NCBI GenBank assembly: GCA_947427285.1
Contig: CANEHE010000001.1
Coordinates: forward strand, 62,001-126,000
Reading direction: 5' to 3'
Length of the DNA stretch: 64,000 nt
DNA from: an uncultured Porphyromonadaceae bacterium
GTDB taxonomy: Bacteria > Bacteroidota > Bacteroidia > Bacteroidales > Muribaculaceae
The notes under the pieces are model-generated. The model saw only the letters and a list, made by a program, of their open reading frames with translations. It was not told the DNA's origin and did no database searches. Each line of letters starts with the position of its first letter. Within the stretch, counting starts at the first letter, position 1. The position numbers and the translations under genes are program-made. This document shows, piece by piece, positions 17,075 through 24,631 of this stretch.

Positions 17075-19876
17075 ATGATAAAAAATTTTTCATTTTTTCT
17101 GGCAGTTGTAATTGCCATGGCCAGTGGGATTAATGTCTCTGCGGCCGATCCGGCTCTTGTGAGCGGGAAATTGTCCAATGGACTGAGTTACTATATCTAT
17201 CGGAATGCGGACCCGGCCGGAAGAGCCGACTTCTTTCTTTCCTCTTCGATAGGATCTATTGTGGAGAAAGAAGAGGAGCGTGGACTGGCTCATTTTCTGG
17301 AGCATCTCGCATTCAACGGAACCGAACATTTTCCGGGGAATTCTATGATTGCGTGGCTGGAGTCGGTAGGAGTGAAGTTTGGTGAGAATCTTAATGCCTA
17401 CACTTCGATTGATGAGACGGTCTATAACATCTCGAAAGTACCGATAGATAGAAAGTCGGTCATAGACAGTTGCCTTCTTGTGCTTCGCGACTGGAGTTGC
17501 GCACTTACTCTCGATGATGATGCCATTGAAGGGGAGCGTGGCGTAATAAAAGGGGAATGGCGTCATAGAAATAATGCTTCAAACAGACTGCTCCAGAAAG
17601 CGGCACCCAGGATATATGGGAGTTCTCTTTACGGACATCGGCTTCCGATGGGTTTGATGAGTGTGGTGGAGAATTCTCATCCTCAGGTCATACGTGACTT
17701 CTATCTTCGTAATTATACTCCTGACACTGAGGCTGTGATTGTTGTCGGAGACATTGACCCGAAAAAAATAGAAAGGCAGATCATAAAACTTTTTTCCTCC
17801 ATTCCGGCCTCAAAAACACCGGTGTGTCCGGATCGCACTCTTGAAACAGGACAGCCGTTGACGGCAATTGCCGAGGCTGATGCGGAACAGTCAGTCGAGA
17901 TGGTACAACTGTTTTTCAAACATCCCGTTTCCCGAAATCTATCCCCTCAGGAAGATGCAGAAATCAAGGCTGCATCGTCTGTTCTCGTATCAATGCTTGT
18001 GGAGCGTTTCGACCGCATGGAACTTGCTTCTGATGCAGCAGCTGTTAATATCGGTATCGGAGATACCCGGTTTCTCCTTTCCGAGCCTATGCGGGCATTG
18101 ATTGTAAGAGGTAATGCCAGACCGGGTATGGTCCCGAAGGCTGTACGCGACTTCAACTATGAGATACGTCGTGTACGCGAACTTGGGTTTTCCGATTATG
18201 AATTTAAGACAGCGGTGGATAACCTTAAGGCTGAGACCGAGGCGGAATATGAAAAAAACAAGATACGCACGAATACTCATATTGCACGTCAGATCTCCCG
18301 GGCATTTCTTCGCGGAGATGAACTGACTACTCCGGTTGAAGAGCGTGACATGACACTTCAGGCATTGTTATCCCTGACAAAATCGGATGTGGAGGCTTAT
18401 CTGAGAAGTATTGTCCATGCCGATGGGACCAATGCTCTTATCCTTCATTATTCTAAAGACCCTGAGTCTACTTCTCCAGAAGCTGAGGCCCGGTTGCGCA
18501 ATGCTTTCTCAGAGGCCTCCACTCTTCCTCTTGAGGCTTACAATCCTGAGGCAACTCCAGTCTCCGTTCCTCTTGATGATCCTTTTCCCGGACATGTTGT
18601 AGCTGTAGACCCTTCCGGACCTTTCTCTTCTGAAACTGTTACTCTTTCCAATGGACTGAAAGTAAGACTGCGTCATTCAACGGACAAGCCCGGTCAGATC
18701 TATTTCCGAGGGACAGGCACAGGTGGACTATCACAAAATTACAGTGTGGAGACAGCCCCCTCGTTGAAACTGTTTAATGAGGCAATCTCTGTATCCGGAG
18801 CGGGAGAGATGTCAAATTCCGATATAAGGAGGTTTCTTCACGGAAAGGATCTCAAAGTATCCGTTATGGCCAGCAACACCGAGGAAACTATGGAATTTGC
18901 GGCATCGCCACGTTATCTTGAAGACGCTTTCCGTCTGCTGTATCTCAGGGCCACAGATACACGACCTGACACCGCCGCATTCCGTACATTCATGACAGGG
19001 AAGATCAATCAGGTTTCAAATAGAAGACGGAATCCGATCCAGACTATGGGTGATTCGATAACATGCAATGTATATTCGCGGCATCCGTTGGGATCACTTC
19101 CTTCCGAAGAGAAACTGCGCAAGGTGAACTACGATACGATAATATCAGTCTGGAAAGACCGGTTTGCTGATTTTTCCGACTTTATGTTTTATATGACCGG
19201 TGATTTCGACCGGGATTCTGTGATATCATTTCTGGAAAAATATGTGGCCGTGTTGCCGGTCAACGGGCGTGTAGAGAAGCCACGTGATATATGTTACCGG
19301 TTCTCACAGTCCAGGAACATTGGATTTTCACTTCCTATGGAGACTCCGGTATCTGTTGTCTATCAGTTCAGACATTCTCCTGTGGCATATTCCCTTGAAA
19401 ACGTCATTATAGCTTCTACTATCGGACAGATTCTCAAAGCCCGTCTCCTCGCGGATATGCGGGAGGAAAAGGGATGGACATACAGCATCACCACTCACGG
19501 GTCGGTAACATTCGGAATGAACGGTGATGACCCGGCGGAATTCATGATGCCAGTATATGTGAAGGTCGATCCCGCTCATTATAACGAGGCGGCTTTGGTG
19601 ATTGACACCACTCTCGATGCAATGGCTTCGGGCGACATATCAATGGCCGAACTCGACAAGGTGAAGGAATATATGCGTAAATCCATAAGAGACAACCGTA
19701 ATGACAATGCCTACTGGTTGCTGGCACTTCGTCAGCTTGACAAAAGCGGCCTTGATATGGATTCTGGATATGAGGATATAGTCGATGCAATGACACCGGA
19801 AAAAATCAGCCAGTTCTTAAAGGAAGTTCTGGATAATCATGAAATCATGCGTATCACCATGACACCCGAAGGATAG
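17075..19876 (+). CDS. Exported M16 family zinc metallopeptidase
   Basis: Two-half M16 protease of 933 residues with an N-terminal signal peptide (about 1-23, ending NVSAAD), so periplasmic. The inverted zinc motif HXXEH is His73-Glu76-His77 (LAHFLEHLAFNG). The third ligand 77 residues on is Glu154 (EGERGVIKGEW). The second half carries LREEKGWTYSI-like residues (ADMREEKGWTYSI, about 790), the conserved Arg/Tyr pair for substrate. It resembles PqqL/pitrilysin-type enzymes, which cut unfolded proteins and peptides. It is last in the receptor operon. By analogy with Pectobacterium FusC and E. coli PqqL, which sit beside TonB receptors and cut imported protein, it may process what the receptor brings in. 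Confidence 0.9.
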   Translation: MIKNFSFFLAVVIAMASGINVSAADPALVSGKLSNGLSYYIYRNADPAGRADFFLSSSIGSIVEKEEERGLAHFLEHLAFNGTEHFPGNSMIAWLESVGVKFGENLNAYTSIDETVYNISKVPIDRKSVIDSCLLVLRDWSCALTLDDDAIEGERGVIKGEWRHRNNASNRLLQKAAPRIYGSSLYGHRLPMGLMSVVENSHPQVIRDFYLRNYTPDTEAVIVVGDIDPKKIERQIIKLFSSIPASKTPVCPDRTLETGQPLTAIAEADAEQSVEMVQLFFKHPVSRNLSPQEDAEIKAASSVLVSMLVERFDRMELASDAAAVNIGIGDTRFLLSEPMRALIVRGNARPGMVPKAVRDFNYEIRRVRELGFSDYEFKTAVDNLKAETEAEYEKNKIRTNTHIARQISRAFLRGDELTTPVEERDMTLQALLSLTKSDVEAYLRSIVHADGTNALILHYSKDPESTSPEAEARLRNAFSEASTLPLEAYNPEATPVSVPLDDPFPGHVVAVDPSGPFSSETVTLSNGLKVRLRHSTDKPGQIYFRGTGTGGLSQNYSVETAPSLKLFNEAISVSGAGEMSNSDIRRFLHGKDLKVSVMASNTEETMEFAASPRYLEDAFRLLYLRATDTRPDTAAFRTFMTGKINQVSNRRRNPIQTMGDSITCNVYSRHPLGSLPSEEKLRKVNYDTIISVWKDRFADFSDFMFYMTGDFDRDSVISFLEKYVAVLPVNGRVEKPRDICYRFSQSRNIGFSLPMETPVSVVYQFRHSPVAYSLENVIIASTIGQILKARLLADMREEKGWTYSITTHGSVTFGMNGDDPAEFMMPVYVKVDPAHYNEAALVIDTTLDAMASGDISMAELDKVKEYMRKSIRDNRNDNAYWLLALRQLDKSGLDMDSGYEDIVDAMTPEKISQFLKEVLDNHEIMRITMTPEG

Positions 19877-19898
19877 ATCTCAGTAAATCATATCTTAC

Positions 19899-19936
19899 AG
19901 GTCTCGGAAAGCACGTATAAAGGATTTCCGGGACCT
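19899..19936. terminator. Bidirectional terminator between M16 gene and folK
   Basis: AGGTCTCGGAAA (19899-19910) pairs with TTTCCGGGACCT (19925-19936), 12 pairs including one G-U or A-C change depending on strand, loop of 14 bases. It is placed between two convergent genes. Confidence 0.7.
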
Positions 19937-19956
19937 TGTGGTTATATGCGAAATAG

Positions 19957-20370
19957 TCAGTCTTTCTGCTGGGCTACTCCAGCACGCCCGATACGATAAT
20001 ATTTCTGCCGGAAGTCTTCCGGACGCAATACTTCTCCGTCAAATTCCACTATATCAAGATCGAGTGGGACTCTTCCGAGATTTCGGCATTCCTCATTGCG
20101 GCCGGCCTCAAGTTCCATCCGTTTCAACATCAGATTAAGTTCGGGATAGTCGGAATTTACGCGGATCTTTACCACTGCATTCATGTATGCCGGAGTGTCG
20201 GAATCTTTTCCGGCTGCCGGAGTCTCATAGATTGTTGAACTCCACAGGCTGTCTGTAGTCCGGAGAAGATGTGAGATGGCTTGTCTGACAGTCTTTACCC
20301 GGTCGCCCCAGTTGCTTCCGATACAGATGAAGGCACTGTGTAGTGTGGTTGGTTGATCGGCAGACATCAT
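19957..20370 (-). CDS. folK: 2-amino-4-hydroxy-6-hydroxymethyldihydropteridine diphosphokinase
   Basis: Cytosolic folate-pathway enzyme (HPPK), transferring pyrophosphate from ATP to 6-hydroxymethyl-dihydropterin. At 137 residues it is slightly shorter than E. coli FolK (159). Family marks: the N-terminal FICIGSNWGDR (CIGSN), the IYETPAAG segment, and the metal-binding PLDLDIVEFDG with the two key aspartates. A second in-frame ATG is at 20367, so the start may be one codon later. It is the last gene of a minus-strand operon behind a metallophosphoesterase, 6 bases after that gene's stop. Confidence 0.93.
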   Translation of the reverse strand: MMSADQPTTLHSAFICIGSNWGDRVKTVRQAISHLLRTTDSLWSSTIYETPAAGKDSDTPAYMNAVVKIRVNSDYPELNLMLKRMELEAGRNEECRNLGRVPLDLDIVEFDGEVLRPEDFRQKYYRIGRAGVAQQKD

Positions 20371-20376
20371 ACCATT

Positions 20377-21597
20377 TTATCGTTTATGATGCAAAGTGAT
20401 CAAAGTGATCTCTGGTGTGGCTCCAATCCGGAAAGGCATGCCTACCTCTCCACATCCGATGTTGACATATATCCTTACAGGAGTGCCGTCCGCTGCTTTT
20501 CGCTCATAGAGGCCTCCCCATTCCTCATATCGGTATTGCGAGGGAGACCAACGCCAATTGCCAATTTCTATCATGAACTGCATGGCATGTGTATGGCCGC
20601 TGAGAGTAAGGTCTATATTTGTCTTTTCAGACACTTCCTGTCGCCAGTGTTCCGGATTATGAGACAGAAGAATCTTGAATTTACTGTCGTTGAGATTGTC
20701 TGTGGAGTCGGAAGAGAATGAATATGCTTTTCCAAGATCTCCGTATGTATGGAACGGGGGTTCTCCCCAGTTTTCCACTCCGATCAATGCGATGCTGTCG
20801 TTGTCGCTGTATAGGAATACGCTTGAATTGTTCAGCATTTTCCATCCCATACCGGTTTGAAGATCAATAAGCTGTCTGTTGTTTTTATCCCGGTCGGCGG
20901 GATTTTTCCAGTCCATATAGTCTCCATAGTCATGATTGCCAAGTATCGAATATACGCCATGACGTGCATTAAGACGTGCCAGAACGTTGGTGAAAGGGAG
21001 TATCTCGTCAGTATGTCTGTTGACAATGTCGCCGGTAAACACTATAAGATCAGGTTTAAGAGCATTGATGGTGTCAACCATCTTTGAGACAAATCGAGTA
21101 TCGTCGCCCCATGTTCCGGTATGTGCGTCTGAAAATTGTACGATACGGTAGCCATCAAAACTTTGTGGGATCTTCTCGGATGATATCTCCACACGGTTTA
21201 CCTCTATTTTTTCGCGACCGGGAAAAGCACCCCACCACATTGCCGCGCATACTATTACTCCCAGAGGCAGACCAATGTATAGTCCGGATTTAAATGTGTT
21301 TCCACCCCATAGACGCGGGATACCTCCGACCATGGATAACAGCACGAATACTATCTTCGGGATATATACCGTGAGGTAGGAATAAAGCATCCACATCACT
21401 GGTATGATGTCGCTTTCTCCGCGTCGCGGTAGCATAAGAGTGATCAGGAGAAATATCCAGCATGCCATGGATAGGCTGATGTAGATTCGAGGCCATAGAG
21501 ATCGCTTGCAGTTGCGTTTTAGGTCACTCCAGATATATATGTCCGTAAGAATGCTGATTGTGAACAGCACAATTGTCATTATGACGGGAATACGCAT
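20377..21597 (-). CDS. Membrane-anchored metallophosphoesterase (YkuE-like)
   Basis: A 406-residue protein with four hydrophobic segments in the first 125 residues (about 4-22, 37-56, 66-92, 105-124), then a calcineurin-like phosphoesterase domain. All dinuclear metal motifs are present: Asp157-X-His159 (FSDAHTG), Asp190 (TGDIVNRH), Asn221-His222-Asp (GNHDYGD), a His in LLSHNPEHW, and GHTHAMQ. Related YkuE/YaeI-type proteins hydrolyse phosphodiesters, some acting on membrane lipids such as UDP-diacylglucosamine analogues. The substrate here is unknown. It sits between an acyltransferase and folK; the acyltransferase neighbour weakly suggests a lipid role. Confidence 0.88.
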   Translation of the reverse strand: MRIPVIMTIVLFTISILTDIYIWSDLKRNCKRSLWPRIYISLSMACWIFLLITLMLPRRGESDIIPVMWMLYSYLTVYIPKIVFVLLSMVGGIPRLWGGNTFKSGLYIGLPLGVIVCAAMWWGAFPGREKIEVNRVEISSEKIPQSFDGYRIVQFSDAHTGTWGDDTRFVSKMVDTINALKPDLIVFTGDIVNRHTDEILPFTNVLARLNARHGVYSILGNHDYGDYMDWKNPADRDKNNRQLIDLQTGMGWKMLNNSSVFLYSDNDSIALIGVENWGEPPFHTYGDLGKAYSFSSDSTDNLNDSKFKILLSHNPEHWRQEVSEKTNIDLTLSGHTHAMQFMIEIGNWRWSPSQYRYEEWGGLYERKAADGTPVRIYVNIGCGEVGMPFRIGATPEITLITLHHKR

Positions 21598-21621
21598 GGT
21601 CTGTTGCTGTTTTGTATTATA

Positions 21622-22797
21622 TCAGATGGACCCTCCGAGAATCGTTTTGAGTTTGTTGCGCAAAGGATTGGCATACATTATGATAATCCTTTCGCGCATC
21701 CATTCCCGTTCTTCGGCTGTGACGTCGTTCAGGTCTATCTTATCGAGTTGACGGTTCAGATATTCCTCAAATCCGTTTTTCTGTTCATCTGTATACTTTC
21801 TGGCAAATCTGGACGTGTGCTCCAACATATCGAATGCCACATAGTTGATAGGGAAAATCTCATAACTGCGATGTATGGCCTGGTCGATGATGCAACATAC
21901 GTGCCGTGCCGCTGTGTTGGTGTCCGGGAAATCGCCTATCTGATCCAGACGGCTGTTGATCCTTGGGGTAAGTTGGAAATGGACTTTTCCTTTGAACTGG
22001 AGCAATCCGGTTTCCATGGAAAACAGATCGTCACGTTGACTTTTCTTGAAGTTTGGGTCGCGACGTTTCAGAAGAAATTCACGGGCTTTCAGATAGTCGT
22101 TGGGATCATATTCATAGGAGATGGCGACCGGCATCAGATTGATTTCCTTGAGACGGTCCATGAAAACGCCTTCACCTCCCAAAGCCAGCATTTTCACCAG
22201 AGATTCCTGTGTATGGTCCGAACTATCTTTCGCACGGCCTTCACGTTGCGCGATCCAGATGGATTCATGCTTCTCCATTATTGTATGGTGGATATAAGCT
22301 GAAAGTTTTCTGGCTGCCAGAAGACCTTCGCGAAGGCCGGTGTTGCGCTTGACGATGAAACTCTTGTTTAGCCTTACAAGGTCGGCAATCCAGTCATACA
22401 CGAGAAGATTGTCCCCTATCGCCACTTCTGTAGTAGGTAGATTATGGCGCAGAAAGGCCAGATTCAGGAATGATGCGTCAAGTACTATATCGCGATGGTT
22501 GGTTATGAACGTGTAGTTGAGGGAAGGGTTGAAATGCTTCACTCCTCCGATAGTGATTCCCGAAGTGGTGGTTTTAGCCAGCATCTCCAGAAAAGGGAAC
22601 ATTATCTGGTGTTGAAAGTCATATTTATTATGGATTTTCAGAAGGTCCTCGATTAAAGCTGGTACAGCTTCCGGGGGCATTGCATAACTCACCGCATGCA
22701 GAAATCCAGGCTCTTTTACGAGCCGTTCCATTTTATGTTTGAATTCCGCGTCGTCGTAGGGCGCAATGTCGTTGAATTTATAGTCTGAGAATTCCAT
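21622..22797 (-). CDS. PlsB/PlsC-like glycerolipid acyltransferase
   Basis: A 391-residue acyltransferase, longer than PlsC and with a large N-terminal region, as in Bacteroidales proteins annotated 1-acyl-sn-glycerol-3-phosphate acyltransferase. Catalytic block FITNHRDIVLD has His101, but the next aligned aspartate is Asp107, one residue beyond the HX4D spacing; Asp103 is the other candidate. The glycerophosphate block is AQREGRAKDS (Glu185-Gly-Arg187). No membrane helix. The start at 22797 (MEFSDYKF) was chosen over one at 22848 because the -7 box of its promoter (22837-22844) lies inside the longer frame. It leads the operon acyltransferase-phosphoesterase-folK. The palindromic element begins 20 bases behind the -7 box. 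Confidence 0.85.
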   Translation of the reverse strand: MEFSDYKFNDIAPYDDAEFKHKMERLVKEPGFLHAVSYAMPPEAVPALIEDLLKIHNKYDFQHQIMFPFLEMLAKTTTSGITIGGVKHFNPSLNYTFITNHRDIVLDASFLNLAFLRHNLPTTEVAIGDNLLVYDWIADLVRLNKSFIVKRNTGLREGLLAARKLSAYIHHTIMEKHESIWIAQREGRAKDSSDHTQESLVKMLALGGEGVFMDRLKEINLMPVAISYEYDPNDYLKAREFLLKRRDPNFKKSQRDDLFSMETGLLQFKGKVHFQLTPRINSRLDQIGDFPDTNTAARHVCCIIDQAIHRSYEIFPINYVAFDMLEHTSRFARKYTDEQKNGFEEYLNRQLDKIDLNDVTAEEREWMRERIIIMYANPLRNKLKTILGGSI

Positions 22798-22836
22798 GAG
22801 ATCTTCTTGTAATTGGAGTTGCTTCCCTTCAGATTG

Positions 22837-22844
22837 CAAAGTTA
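22837..22844 (-). promoter_or_regulatory. Putative promoter -7 box of the acyltransferase operon
   Basis: TAACTTTG on the minus strand, 40 bases before the ATG at 22797. The -33 position (about 22864-22868) is exactly the first bases of the palindromic element, so insertion has replaced the original upstream promoter half. Confidence 0.55.
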
Positions 22845-22863
22845 ACATTTAATTTTTAAGTAA

Positions 22864-23172
22864 GAGGCTGTTTAAAAATCATTGTTAGACGCAGAGTGGT
22901 GGATTTTTTGTTAAACCGCACTTTATGAGGAGGGAGCATATCGGGATATGTGACCGAGGAGTAAATGCGGATTAACGGAAAAGACACCATTCAGATGAAA
23001 ACATTAAATTCTTTTAAAGAGGCTTTACAGGAATGCCTGCCGTTATTCCGGAATCTTTGCGCGTCTTTATCCCTTTGGCTCAGTCGCATAGCCCGCTATG
23101 CTCCTTCGCCGCAGAAATAAATCCATCACAAATCTTCCGGCTCTGCGTCAACAAGCATTTTTAAACAGCCTC
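22864..23172. mobile_element. 309-bp near-palindromic MITE-like element
   Basis: Ends are exact 16-base inverted repeats (GAGGCTGTTTAAAAAT at 22864-22879 and its complement at 23157-23172), continuing as imperfect repeat through TTGTTAGACGCAGAG on the left and CTCTGCGTCAACAAG on the right. The element is flanked by TAA on both sides (22861-22863, 23173-23175), a likely 3-base target duplication. The two halves are related as inverted copies well into the centre. Each carries a small hairpin: CATAT-CGGG-ATATG at 22937-22950 and CATAG-CCCG-CTATG at 23087-23100. No open frame of note. Short ends, 3-base TNA target and GAG termini suggest mobilisation by an IS5-type (IS1031 group) transposase encoded elsewhere (inference). 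Confidence 0.8.
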
Positions 23173-23192
23173 TAAGAGTGAGAAAAGTCTTT

Positions 23193-23666
23193 TCATTCGT
23201 GATGATAAGGCTCACCCTTGAGAATGGTCATTCCCCGGTATATCTGCTCCACAAAAAACATCCTTACCATTTCATGATTGAATGTCATCCGCGACAGTGA
23301 TATTTTGCTGTCGGCCCTTGAATATATGGCTTTTGAGAAGCCATAAGGTCCACCTATGGCAAATACGAGCCGACGTAATCCCGACAGCATGCGTTTTTGA
23401 AGCAGTCCGGCAAATTCTCCCGAGGTCATCTCTTCTCCCCGTTCATCGAGAAGACTGAGATGATCTGAAGATTCGATCCTATTAAGAATCAATTCTCCCT
23501 CAAGTTCTTTCTGTCGTTCCGGTGAATTCCCTTTACTTCGCTTCACATCAGGTATATTCTCTATGCGGAAAGAAATATAATGTCGAAGCCTCGCCACATA
23601 TTTTTCCGTTAGTGACGCAATCTCTTTATCAGAGGTTTTCCCAATGGTCAGAAGCACAATTTCCAT
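23193..23666 (-). CDS. rlmH: 23S rRNA pseudouridine-1915 N3-methyltransferase
   Basis: SPOUT-class RNA methyltransferase of 157 residues, acting on the 70S ribosome at pseudouridine 1915 of helix 69. The SAM-binding knot is visible as FAIGGPYGFSKAIYSRAD and FNHEMVRMFFVEQIYRG. The C-terminal YHHE needed for catalysis is intact. Full length for the family. It has its own promoter, overlapping that of nadC (23675-23694), and its stop lies 20 bases from the mobile element. Confidence 0.96.
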   Translation of the reverse strand: MEIVLLTIGKTSDKEIASLTEKYVARLRHYISFRIENIPDVKRSKGNSPERQKELEGELILNRIESSDHLSLLDERGEEMTSGEFAGLLQKRMLSGLRRLVFAIGGPYGFSKAIYSRADSKISLSRMTFNHEMVRMFFVEQIYRGMTILKGEPYHHE

Positions 23667-23674
23667 CTTTTTTG

Positions 23675-23694
23675 TTAACTTTGCACAAAGTTAA
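23675..23694. promoter_or_regulatory. Face-to-face overlapping promoters of rlmH and nadC
   Basis: TTAACTTTGCACAAAGTTAA is a near-perfect 20-base palindrome. It contains TAACTTTG on plus (23676-23683, nadC, ATG at 23723) and TAACTTTG on minus (23686-23693, rlmH, ATG at 23666). The two -7 boxes sit 2 bases apart, so the two promoters should exclude each other. No clear -33 box was found on either strand. Confidence 0.6.
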
Positions 23695-23722
23695 TAAGAA
23701 TCCTCTGAATTGACGAAATATT

Positions 23723-24571
23723 ATGAAGACAAGAGACCAGCTTATAGATGAACTGTTAGACCTTGCTTTTGCCGAGGATCTTGGTGATGGAGACCACACA
23801 ACTCTTTCTACAATACCTGAAGACGCGGTCGGACGGTCTCGTCTTCTGATAAAGGAAGAGGGGGTGATCGCAGGGGTTGATATTGCTGAAAAGATACTTC
23901 ACAAGATAGACCCGGCTATCCGTTTTGAAAGAAATATTTCTGACGGCTCCCGGGTGAAACCGGGAGATGTGGCTTTTTATGCGGAAGGGTCGGTCCGTTC
24001 GCTTCTTATCGCCGAGCGTACGATGTTGAATATAATGCAGCGTATGAGCGGCGTGGCCACTATGACACGTAGATATCAGGATGAACTTGAGGGTTTGAAA
24101 ACCAAAGTGCTTGATACGCGTAAGACTACCCCTGGGATGCGGATGCTTGAGAAAGAGGCAGTGAAAATCGGAGGAGGCACAAATCACCGTATCGGTCTTT
24201 TCGATATGATTCTTATCAAGGACAATCACATTGATTTTGCCGGTGGAATTGAAAAAGCCGTAAGTCGTGCGCAGAATTATTGCCGGGAGAAAGGCAAGGA
24301 TCTGCATATCGAGGTTGAGGCCCGTTCGCTTGAGGATGTTTCCCGCATACTGGCTGTCGGAGGAGTGCATCGTATAATGTTTGACAACTTCTCGCCGGAA
24401 CAGACCCGTCAGGCTGTCGCTCTTGTAGATGGTCGTGTCGAGACGGAGTCTTCGGGAGGTATTACACTGCGGAATCTTCGCGAATATGGAGAAACAGGGG
24501 TTGACTTTATTTCTGTAGGGGCGTTGACTCACAGTGTCAAAGGATTCGACATGTCCTTCAAGGCCGTCTGA
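23723..24571 (+). CDS. nadC: Nicotinate-nucleotide diphosphorylase (carboxylating)
   Basis: Quinolinate phosphoribosyltransferase, 282 residues, making nicotinate mononucleotide from quinolinate and PRPP in de novo NAD synthesis. Family features: N-terminal LAEDLGDGDHTT-like segment (FAEDLGDGDHTTLSTI), central RKTTPGMRMLEKEAVKIGG with the substrate-binding Arg and Lys residues, NHRIGLFDMILIKDNHI, IEVEARSLEDV, and the C-terminal ESSGGITLRNL and YAxTGVDFISVGALTHS-like end. No nadA or nadB neighbours in the window. It is transcribed from a promoter overlapping that of rlmH. Confidence 0.96.
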   Translation: MKTRDQLIDELLDLAFAEDLGDGDHTTLSTIPEDAVGRSRLLIKEEGVIAGVDIAEKILHKIDPAIRFERNISDGSRVKPGDVAFYAEGSVRSLLIAERTMLNIMQRMSGVATMTRRYQDELEGLKTKVLDTRKTTPGMRMLEKEAVKIGGGTNHRIGLFDMILIKDNHIDFAGGIEKAVSRAQNYCREKGKDLHIEVEARSLEDVSRILAVGGVHRIMFDNFSPEQTRQAVALVDGRVETESSGGITLRNLREYGETGVDFISVGALTHSVKGFDMSFKAV

Positions 24572-24631
24572 GTTTATCTTTAATTTTACGTAATTTGGTA
24601 ATATGTCCGCGACGGGATGCCTTTGTGCCTC

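Noticed and set aside
22864-23172. The palindromic element read as a riboswitch or a broken gene
   Set aside because: Exact terminal inverted repeats, flanking TAA duplications and relics of its ends elsewhere fit a mobile element better. No protein fragment was recognised in any frame.
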